A stretch of DNA of 27,604 nt from Halovenus sp. (GTDB lineage Archaea; Halobacteriota; Halobacteria; Halobacteriales; Haloarculaceae). The DNA lies in assembly GCA_003551265.1 (NCBI GenBank), contig PUMG01000048.1, positions 1-27,604 on the forward strand. Direction: 5' to 3'. The position numbers and the translations under genes were made by a program. This document shows, one piece after another, positions 21,527-27,604 of the stretch; the first letter of the stretch is position 1, and every line of letters starts with the position of its first letter. Under the pieces are notes generated by a model, which worked only from the letters and a program-made list of their open reading frames with translations, did not search any database and was not told the origin of the DNA.

Positions 21527-23134
21527 TCATTCTTCTTCGGGAGGGGAAATCGTCTCGTATGCAGGCTCCTGTCTTGGTTCGACGTCGAACAGCCGTTCGT
21601 GAAGCGCGGAGAGTCCGTACACCAGTCCGACGAGTAACACGACCCCAGCGACGAGCAAGAGCCACGGTGTCACCTCGGTGAATCCCCAGACGAGCATGAG
21701 CACCGTCACCACCAGCGCAACAGTGACGGCGTAGTACAGTTGCGTCCGAACGTGGTCGATGAGGTCCGCACCGGTGAACGTCGACGAGAGGACGCTCGTG
21801 TCGGAGATTGGTGAGGAGTGGTCTCCGAAGATTGCGCCCGAGAACACCATCCCGACCATGACTGCGACGAGGTCGTGACTCCCGGCGAGATCCCAGGCGA
21901 CAGGGATGGCAAGCGGTGTGACGATGGCCATCGTTCCCCACGAGGTTCCCGTCGTGAACGCGATGAACGCTGCAGTGAAAAACACCAGCACTGGCAGGAG
22001 TTCCGGTGTGACGAAATCCTCAACCACGCCAGCGACGTACTCTCCGGTTTCGAGCGTGCTGACGACCTCACCGAGCGACCAGGCGAGAACCAGAATCGTC
22101 ACGGCGGTGAGCATGAGACCGAAGCCGTCGATTGTCGTATCGACGCTCTCCGACAACGAGAAGACGCCGTAGACGTACGCGAGGATGTACGTCGAGAGCA
22201 CCATCAGGAACGAGCCGATAACGAGTGCCAGAGCGTAGTCCGCCTCTTCGACTGCCGCTTGCACACCTGCTCCCTCGAAGAGACCACCGCTCCACAGCGC
22301 AGTCACGAGAATGCCGACCAGCAACACGAGTATCGGTCCCAGAAACGACGCCAGCCGCGGGTTGGCCGCATGTGGCTCACCCAGGTCGCCTGCGACGTCT
22401 TGCATCGGCCGTGCGTCGTCACGCGTCACCTTCCCCGTCGTCGCTGCGCGCTTTTCTGCAGTCAGCATCTCGCCGTAATCTCGGCGCGAGAGGACGATGA
22501 TGGCGACCATGACAATCGCGAGAATCGAGTACATGTTGAACGGCCACGACTGGATGAAGACGCTGAACGACCCCGGAATCTCTTCCTCGGGCAGCCCAGT
22601 CTCTTCGTATCCAAGCTCTATCATCGAGAGCTGGAACGCGACCCACGACGAGATGCCGAGCGTTGCGACGGGCGCTGCTGTCGAATCGACGAGATAGGAG
22701 AGCTTTTCGCGTGAAATCCAGAGGTTATCCGAGATGTCCTTCATCGTGCTTCCCACCACTGCGGTGTTGGCGTAATCGTCGAAAAACAGTGCAATACCGA
22801 GCATCCACGTCATCACCCCGGCGCGTCGCTGAGTGTTGACGCGCTGGAGCGCCCAGTTCCGAATCGCGTAGGATCCGCCGAGTCGCCACATCATCGCAAC
22901 CGCCGACCCGAGCAACAGCGTGAAAATGAGTATCTGGGCGTGGAACGGGTCGCCACCGAGAACGATAGCTCCTGCAATCCACTCGAACGTCTGGACGAGA
23001 CCCAGACTTTCGGTGAAGATGATTGCGCCTGCCCAGACACCCAGAAACAGCGACAGGACTGCTTTGCGTGTCACAATCGCCAGTGCGATTGCGATCAGCG
23101 GTGGTACCACCGACAGCACGCCGAACTCAGACAT
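21527..23134 (-). CDS. nhaC: Na+/H+ antiporter, NhaC family
   Basis: The 535-residue polytopic membrane protein has about eleven or twelve hydrophobic segments and the NhaC pattern. Key segments are LFFDDYANTAVVGSTMKDI and YLVDSTAAPVATLGISSW in the first half. In the second half are FTTGTSWGTMAIVTPLAIP and IFGDHSSPISDTSVLSSTF. The charged DD/GDHSSPISDT motifs within helices are those implicated in ion exchange. A large cytoplasmic loop lies in the middle (RRDYGEMLTAEKRAATTGKV). The role is probably sodium export or pH balance in a saline habitat, though some family members carry amino or organic acids. A TATA-like box at 23159-23165 supports the start. The acidic C-terminus ends ISPPEEE. Confidence 0.92.
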   Translation of the reverse strand: MSEFGVLSVVPPLIAIALAIVTRKAVLSLFLGVWAGAIIFTESLGLVQTFEWIAGAIVLGGDPFHAQILIFTLLLGSAVAMMWRLGGSYAIRNWALQRVNTQRRAGVMTWMLGIALFFDDYANTAVVGSTMKDISDNLWISREKLSYLVDSTAAPVATLGISSWVAFQLSMIELGYEETGLPEEEIPGSFSVFIQSWPFNMYSILAIVMVAIIVLSRRDYGEMLTAEKRAATTGKVTRDDARPMQDVAGDLGEPHAANPRLASFLGPILVLLVGILVTALWSGGLFEGAGVQAAVEEADYALALVIGSFLMVLSTYILAYVYGVFSLSESVDTTIDGFGLMLTAVTILVLAWSLGEVVSTLETGEYVAGVVEDFVTPELLPVLVFFTAAFIAFTTGTSWGTMAIVTPLAIPVAWDLAGSHDLVAVMVGMVFSGAIFGDHSSPISDTSVLSSTFTGADLIDHVRTQLYYAVTVALVVTVLMLVWGFTEVTPWLLLVAGVVLLVGLVYGLSALHERLFDVEPRQEPAYETISPPEEE

Positions 23135-23158
23135 ACTACTCTTCTATCTCGATGTCAA

Positions 23159-23165
23159 GATAAAA
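23159..23165 (-). promoter_or_regulatory. TATA-like box of nhaC
   Basis: On the minus strand TTTTATC (in ATAATTTTATCTTGAC) lies 25-31 bp upstream of the ATG at 23134. The region is clearly AT-rich compared with flanking sequence. Confidence 0.5.
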
Positions 23166-23247
23166 TTATGTATCGCATATTCGACGTTTGCACAGAGTAT
23201 GGGACCGTTACAGCGAGGGCCCAACAGCCCGTTCCAACTGGAGCAGA

Positions 23248-23436
23248 TAATGAGTATTGCGATTAGTTTCGTAACCACGTCACACATATAGGAATTATCG
23301 TACCTGTACAGAGATTCTCGCTGCGACGTACAGCGAGAAATCTATGACGACGTATGAGAATCCCTATACTGGTGTTTCACTACGTATCGCTGGCTTTTCG
23401 TTACAGCATGCAGGTACAGAGTGGCAATAATCACTA
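23248..23436. repeat. MITE family B, copy 2, interrupted by MITE A2
   Basis: The outer part matches B1 (10690-10798): left arm TAATGAGTATTGCGATTAGTTTCG..ACCACGTCACACA, right arm GGTGTTTCAC..GGTACAGAGTGGCAATAATCACTA. The 78-bp A element plus a 2-bp TA duplication interrupts it after TCACACATA. Removing 80 bp leaves exactly 109 bp, the length of B1. It occupies most of the gap between the nhaC promoter and the 3' end of the PRC-barrel gene. There is no coding capacity. Confidence 0.9.
23289..23366. repeat. MITE family A, copy 2 (nested in B2)
   Basis: A 78-bp element running TAGGAATTATCGTAC ... GTATGAGAATCCCTA, with inner arms TTCTCGCTG/CAGCGAGAA. It is flanked on both sides by TA (23287-23288 and 23367-23368). 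Comparison with B1 shows one TA is a target duplication. A TA duplication is the mark of IS630/Tc1-mariner-type transposases, so this was probably moved in trans by such an enzyme. None is encoded in the window. Confidence 0.9.
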
Positions 23437-23453
23437 TGAGATTGCTTCGTCCG

Positions 23454-23699
23454 TCAGTACTGGTCTTTGAGTCGAATCTTGTCGTCGGTAACCCGCATGA
23501 CGTGTTCGTCTTGCAGAACGAAGTCTCCCTCGTCGACGTCCTCCCAGCCGAGTTTCGACTTGATGCTGTCGGTCAGCCCGGGGTCGGGGTCGACGTAGGC
23601 CATGTTGCCCGAGACGCCGCTGACGACGCCTATCTCTTCGCCGCTGGCGTTGATTACGTGCTTGCCTGTATCGTCGTTGGACAGGTTCGTTCGTGCCAT
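23454..23699 (-). CDS. PRC-barrel domain protein
   Basis: The 81-residue protein is a single small beta-barrel of the PRC type. Its strands are TGKHVINASGEEIGVVSGV, NMAYVDPDPGLTDSIKSKLGW, then DFVLQDEHVMRVTDDKIRLK. PRC barrels occur in photosynthetic reaction centres, RimM and many small haloarchaeal proteins, where they probably bind RNA or protein partners. The substrate is unknown. Short acidic spacers (EDVDEGD) suit a halophile. It stands between MITE B2 and the ferritin-like gene on the same strand and shows no obvious operon partner. Confidence 0.85.
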   Translation of the reverse strand: MARTNLSNDDTGKHVINASGEEIGVVSGVSGNMAYVDPDPGLTDSIKSKLGWEDVDEGDFVLQDEHVMRVTDDKIRLKDQY

Positions 23700-23774
23700 T
23701 GCAACTCTCCCTCACTCCGGCGCAGGTATTGTTATACAGAGCCCCATCACGACTCTCAAAACGCTAAGTTCGTG

Positions 23775-24518
23775 TTACTCGACTATGAATCCCGATGCGA
23801 GTTCTTCGACTTCCTCCCGTGACAGTGGGTCGTCGACTGCATCAGGGAATCCGGTCTCACCGGTTAGCCTGCGCACGAATGAGGCGTGGCGCGCCTCGAC
23901 GCTGTGAATTCCAAGCGCAGATGGCAGCAGGTCGTCGTCCTCGATGAACGGCGCAGCCCCCGCGTACGCGGAGACTCCAACGTCTTCGAGTTGAACCGCC
24001 GTCGTGAGGAACACCTCAGGCTCTTCCACAGCAGTACCGAAGTCGAACTCCGGCTCCTCACCCAGCTCGCCGTCGCGTTCTTCGATCGCCTCGGCCAGCG
24101 TGTCGGCGTGTGTCTCCTCGTGTTCCTGTATCGTCCGTAACTCCTCGTATGCGACCTCCGCCAGGTAGCTGTCCTCTTCGAGTGCCTCAACTTCGTTCAG
24201 CCCCTCCTCGCCGATGTTGTCCAGCCCCTGCTGATAGAACGCCGCCGTGAGCAGTTCCAGCCTCCGGGCGAAGGTGAGTACGTCTATGTCGTCCTCGAAC
24301 TCGCTGTCGACCTCTTCAGGTTCGACAGTTTCGTCGTCTCCGTTCGTCCCGTCGTCTCCGTTCGTCTCGTCGTCCTGTTCAGCCACTGCAGGAGTGACGA
24401 GACCACCGCCAAGTGCAAGCCCACCGAGTGCGCCAGCGGACCCGGCGACGAACTGCCGCCGCGTGTTGTTGTACGAACTGTTCGTCGATTGTCTCTGCTT
24501 TTCGTCTGTGTTCACCAC
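23775..24518 (-). CDS. Tat-exported ferritin-like protein
   Basis: The 247-residue protein has a twin-arginine signal at about 16-45 (NNTRRQFVAGSAGALGGLALGG), then AVA-like cleavage and a highly acidic linker (DDETNGDDGTNGDDE). A four-helix ferritin-like domain (Ferritin_2 type) runs over about 75-240. Likely metal-site carboxylates and histidines are in FARRLELLTAAFYQQGL, EELRTIQEHEETHADTL and SVEARHASFVRRL. Exported members of this family are often linked to desiccation or stress in other organisms; the role here is unknown. The start is GTG at 24518 (the next codon is also GTG); no upstream ATG fits. A 14-bp perfect palindrome lies immediately upstream of the start. Confidence 0.85.
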   Translation of the reverse strand: MVNTDEKQRQSTNSSYNNTRRQFVAGSAGALGGLALGGGLVTPAVAEQDDETNGDDGTNGDDETVEPEEVDSEFEDDIDVLTFARRLELLTAAFYQQGLDNIGEEGLNEVEALEEDSYLAEVAYEELRTIQEHEETHADTLAEAIEERDGELGEEPEFDFGTAVEEPEVFLTTAVQLEDVGVSAYAGAAPFIEDDDLLPSALGIHSVEARHASFVRRLTGETGFPDAVDDPLSREEVEELASGFIVE

Positions 24519-24519
24519 G

Positions 24520-24533
24520 GCCCTGATCAGGGC
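24520..24533. promoter_or_regulatory. 14-bp perfect palindrome at the ferritin-like gene start
   Basis: GCCCTGATCAGGGC is a perfect palindrome one base upstream of the GTG start, where the transcript start would lie if leaderless. It could be an operator. I see no second copy in the window and no strong TATA box at the usual distance upstream, so the reading is tentative. Confidence 0.35.
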
Positions 24534-24634
24534 GAGGAGCCGATTTGTTACGAACAGCGTTGTTTCGGGTTCGGCTGGCTTACTGTGCGGTAAGCTCTCT
24601 CGTGTTGCGGCCAGATGACAGTTGTTCGCACGGG

Positions 24635-25726
24635 CTAGAGCACGTCCATCTCGGTCAGACGTTCCGGGAGATACGTCTCGGTGACGAAATCCAGGCCGCG
24701 GGCAGCGAGCGACTGCTGTTCGGATTTCTTCTCGATGTCGAGTTGCAGCTGTATCTGTTCGCGCCAGAACTCGGTCTGAAAGCGCGGGTCTTCGAGTTCA
24801 GATTCGAGCGCGTTGACGTCTGAGTCGCTCAGTGGGTCCGTCGGCAGGTCGTACTCGACGATATCCTCGGGCCGGATGCCGACGTACTCCGCCTGTGGGG
24901 TGGCCAGATACTTCGAGAGGTGAGCGCTCTTGATGGAGCCGTAGGCGACGGAGCCGTAGATGCGATAACTCCAGGGGTCGCCGTCGGTGAACACGAGAAT
25001 CGGCAGGTCGAGTTCGTCGTGGAGGCGCTTGGTGAGACGGCGAGTCGCCCGTGCAGGTTGTCCTTTGAGGTGGACGACCAGCGCGTTGTAGTCCTCGTCG
25101 AAGCCGTTCTCGACGAGACGGTCGCGCATCCCGCCGGTCTCGACACACAGCACGAAATCTGCGTCGTTGTCGAGGAACTCGATGGTGTCGGGGTTGGTCG
25201 GAATCTGGTATCCTCCCTCGCCCACGTCCTCCTGACAGTGAATCTCGCGTTCGCCACGACGGGTCTGTTCGCGTATCAACAGCGGTCCCATCACGGTCGC
25301 GCCGGATTCCTCTGGGCGCATATGGAAGTCCTCGCGTGTGACGCCCGAGACGATTTCGAGGTCCTCGATGAGCTGGTTGGACTCGTCCTGGCTCGAAAAC
25401 TGCGCCTCGTCGAGGTCCCACGACTCGGAGAGGTAATACAGCTCACGCAGCGTCGATGAGCGGTCCTCTTCGAGTTGGTGAGCGAGGAAGTCGATTGCGT
25501 ACGTCGCCTTGAGGAGTTTCCGGGCACCACGGACGGATTTTGCGCTTCGGGTCGACGTTCGGTCGCCGTACACCCACACGTTGCTGGTCTCGTCGTACTG
25601 GATGTTGTTTTTCGTCCGTGTCGGGACTTCCATACTGGGAACGTCACCGTCGGCGAACTGGTCGTAGAACTGGGTTGCGAGGCTCAACAACTGACTCTGT
25701 GCGTCGGCGTTGTTTTTCGTACTCAT
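24635..25726 (-). CDS. top6A: DNA topoisomerase VI subunit A
   Basis: This 363-residue Spo11-related subunit cuts both DNA strands through tyrosine and works as an A2B2 complex with top6B. The 5Y-CAP active site is [13 protein letters not shown], with Y97/Y98 and Y98 matching the Spo11 catalytic Tyr by position. The Toprim metal site is the Glu of CVETGG and the DxD of [11 protein letters not shown]. The C-terminus ends [11 protein letters not shown]. The ATG lies 4 bp after the top6B stop, so the two are translated from one mRNA. The enzyme relaxes supercoils and decatenates chromosomes. Confidence 0.97.
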   Translation of the reverse strand: MSTKNNADAQSQLLSLATQFYDQFADGDVPSMEVPTRTKNNIQYDETSNVWVYGDRTSTRSAKSVRGARKLLKATYAIDFLAHQLEEDRSSTLRELYYLSESWDLDEAQFSSQDESNQLIEDLEIVSGVTREDFHMRPEESGATVMGPLLIREQTRRGEREIHCQEDVGEGGYQIPTNPDTIEFLDNDADFVLCVETGGMRDRLVENGFDEDYNALVVHLKGQPARATRRLTKRLHDELDLPILVFTDGDPWSYRIYGSVAYGSIKSAHLSKYLATPQAEYVGIRPEDIVEYDLPTDPLSDSDVNALESELEDPRFQTEFWREQIQLQLDIEKKSEQQSLAARGLDFVTETYLPERLTEMDVL

Positions 25727-25730
25727 GGGT

Positions 25731-27604
25731 TCAGGCGTCTATCGTCAGTTTCTCGTCTTCGATACCAGACACAGCGACGTCGCAGTCCGCGTCGGCGTCG
25801 AGCGTGTACTCGAGGACCGCCTCGTCGTCGCTGCTCACTGTTGTGTTCCACTTGATGAACCACTCGCCGTCCATCTCGACAACGTTCGCGCCGTTGACGT
25901 TCGACGGTTCCGCGCTCACGATGTCGGTCACGTCGAGTGCCGCGCTCGTGTCACTGTTGTTCTCGATGACGAGTCGAACCGTCTCGCCATTACGCTCGCG
26001 GACCACGAGTACGTCGTTCATGATTCGGGCCATCGTGTTGTCGATGTTGAGTGGCTCGCGTCCGGTGACCCGGCTGAGCTTTTCGGCCATCTCGGGCAGG
26101 ATGGTGGCGAGCTGGTTCTGTTTCTCACGGCGCTGGCGCATCGACCGTCGTTTGTTCAGATAGCTCTTCAGCCCGCGGGCAGCCTCCCGGATGGCGAGTT
26201 CGATCTCGTCTTCGATTTCGGGCACGTTCGCCACCGCGTCTTTCGACTCGCTCGTGAACGGAACGTTCGTCGAGGCGACGTGAATCATAATCACGACGGG
26301 TCCGTTCGGGATGCCGCTGCCGCCGGGCTGGTCCAGCCCGTAGTTCCGCCAGTTGATACGCTTGACCACGTCCGTCGTGGCACACGCTCCACGCTGGTAG
26401 ACGAGCGGGACGCGGGTCGCGAACCGGAGGACATCTACGTTGCCGCCGTCTTCGATGTCACCGCCGTAGGCGATTCCTGCCTCGACGATGAACGGGTCGC
26501 CGCCGTGAACTGATGCATCACGGGTCGCCGCTGCGAAGAAGTCGGCGTCGTACTCCTTGCCAAGTCCTTTTTGAATCAGCGACTCGGTGATTGGCGCAAG
26601 ACAGTCTGTCGGGGGCGACATGATGTCGGCCGCCCGCATCGCCTCCAGCAGCGCCGAGGCGGTGTCACGGTCGTCGGCCACGTCGTGAATCCGTGGCGGG
26701 TCGTCTGGAACCCGGGCCGCCACGCCCCAGAGTTCGTCCACGATATTTTCACGGGCGGTCTCGCCGAACTTCGCCTCCTCGCGCTCTTCAGTCATGTCAG
26801 CCGCGCGGTCGACGTACTCCCGAAGGTCGTCTCGCCGCATCCGATGGCGCTCGCCGGGTTCGAACTTCGCGGCGAGTCGCTCAGAGAACGACTGAACAAC
26901 CGCATCGTCTTTCCGTGTCGACGTGGCTGCGTCCACCAGCGCGTAGACATCCGAAACTCGCTCGGCCGTGATCGCCTCCCAGGCGGCTTCGACAGCGTTC
27001 TCACGAACCGTCGCACCGAAGGTCGTCCCGTACGCGACCTGTGTCTCGTCGCCGACTTCGTCTACAATCTCGACGACGTGGTGGTGTGCGATTCGCTCCT
27101 TGCTGTCGATAGCGTCTGCGACGTCCGAAGCGAAATCTGCGGTTGCCTCTGCGCCTTTGTTGGCGACGGCCTCGGCAACGACGTCCTCGACACTTGCTGT
27201 CTCGTGTTTCTGTGGCGGCCGCCAGGTCATCTCGCGGCCGAAGTGTCTGTCACGGAAGCCGTCGATGATGCTGTCGGCGGTTTTCGAACCGACGCGGGTG
27301 AACTCCTCCTGGAGGAAGCCCGAAACCGAGTACGAATCCGTCTGGTCGGCCATCTTGATGAGCGTCCCGAGTTCGACGCCGTGAGGGTGTGGACGAATCT
27401 CTTCGGTCTCGGCCGGAAGCTGGTCGGTGACGCGCTCGTATTTGAACTGTTTCTGTGGCTCTCGTAACTCGATTCTGGCGTGTGGATTGACGACTGCCGT
27501 GTGCGTGATGTAATCGTGAAGCTGCTGGCGAGCGCGCATGTTCGCTTCCATCTCCAGTTCGATGCGCGTTCCATGTGGGCGCTCCCACGTCGTCGTCTCA
27601 GCGA
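25731..27604 (-). CDS. top6B: DNA topoisomerase VI subunit B (5' end outside window)
   Basis: The open frame runs from the stop at 25731 to the window edge without a stop, and the first residues seen ([20 protein letters not shown]) are internal, so the N-terminal GHKL ATPase fold is off the edge. Present are the helix-two-turn-helix and transducer regions ([41 protein letters not shown]-type [12 protein letters not shown]) with the switch-lysine region expected nearby. An unusually long inserted segment (about 150 residues, [20 protein letters not shown] to [13 protein letters not shown]) is acidic and helical. The C-terminus carries an Ig-like domain ([31 protein letters not shown]) seen in some archaeal top6B proteins. 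Neighbouring top6A follows after 4 bp. Confidence 0.94.
   Translation of the reverse strand, partial: AETTTWERPHGTRIELEMEANMRARQQLHDYITHTAVVNPHARIELREPQKQFKYERVTDQLPAETEEIRPHPHGVELGTLIKMADQTDSYSVSGFLQEEFTRVGSKTADSIIDGFRDRHFGREMTWRPPQKHETASVEDVVAEAVANKGAEATADFASDVADAIDSKERIAHHHVVEIVDEVGDETQVAYGTTFGATVRENAVEAAWEAITAERVSDVYALVDAATSTRKDDAVVQSFSERLAAKFEPGERHRMRRDDLREYVDRAADMTEEREEAKFGETARENIVDELWGVAARVPDDPPRIHDVADDRDTASALLEAMRAADIMSPPTDCLAPITESLIQKGLGKEYDADFFAAATRDASVHGGDPFIVEAGIAYGGDIEDGGNVDVLRFATRVPLVYQRGACATTDVVKRINWRNYGLDQPGGSGIPNGPVVIMIHVASTNVPFTSESKDAVANVPEIEDEIELAIREAARGLKSYLNKRRSMRQRREKQNQLATILPEMAEKLSRVTGREPLNIDNTMARIMNDVLVVRERNGETVRLVIENNSDTSAALDVTDIVSAEPSNVNGANVVEMDGEWFIKWNTTVSSDDEAVLEYTLDADADCDVAVSGIEDEKLTIDA

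Noticed and set aside
26571..27467. Plus-strand open frame of 298 codons
   Set aside because: It is antisense to top6B and reads as a shadow frame.
1..27604. CRISPR array, tRNA or rRNA genes, intact transposase
   Set aside because: No regularly spaced repeat with unique spacers, no cloverleaf or conserved rRNA sequence and no transposase domain was found by reading.

Overview
The window looks like a stretch of haloarchaeal (class Halobacteria) chromosome. It is GC-rich and the encoded proteins are strongly acidic. Many start codons have a TATA-like box about 25-35 bp upstream and no room for a leader. Several families are typical of this group: a HalX-type response regulator, a KorAB ferredoxin oxidoreductase, DNA topoisomerase VI in a B-A gene pair, and a Tat-exported ferritin-like protein. 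I cannot name the genus from sequence alone. I see no tRNA, rRNA, CRISPR array or intact transposase gene.

Layout. Bases 1-603 hold no credible gene. They contain two inverted copies of a hairpin-rich repeat and a pair of tandem mini-hairpins resembling an IS200/IS605 end. Bases 604-2574 encode a large membrane-anchored, sequon-rich surface protein, followed by an AT-rich gap and a solitary VapB-like antitoxin. Bases 3094-4985 (minus) carry an M42 aminopeptidase and a Sir2 deacylase. Bases 5119-7285 carry a small Cys-rich protein, a family 4 glycosyltransferase and a divergent methyltransferase. Bases 7307-10689 hold a short FAD/NAD(P) reductase divergent from korA-korB. Bases 10827-13807 hold two uncharacterised small genes, an orphan HalX response regulator, an enoyl-CoA hydratase, and a two-TM/PH-domain gene that is split by a -1 frameshift. 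Bases 13854-16795 (minus) hold a YdjM-type membrane hydrolase, a one-to-two-TM protein, a Trm112-like protein and purA. Bases 17076-21375 hold a small winged-helix regulator, a large modular coiled-coil protein and methylmalonyl-CoA mutase large subunit. Bases 21527-27604 (all minus) hold an NhaC antiporter, a PRC-barrel protein, a ferritin-like Tat substrate and top6A/top6B; top6B runs off the right edge.

Metabolic links. KorAB, enoyl-CoA hydratase and methylmalonyl-CoA mutase fit 2-oxoacid, acyl-CoA and propionyl-CoA metabolism. They lie in separate transcription units, so a joint pathway is only suggested.

The most noteworthy structures are two families of small non-coding inverted-repeat elements (MITEs). 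Family A is 78 bp and family B is 109 bp, with related TAG-G/T-GATTAT termini. One A copy is inserted inside one B copy with a TA duplication; removing 80 bp restores B to exactly 109 bp. The other highlight is the split PH-domain gene, where the phase change falls on a correctly phased heptamer GGGTTTC (X XXY YYZ). That could be a recent frameshift mutation, a sequencing error or programmed -1 frameshifting.
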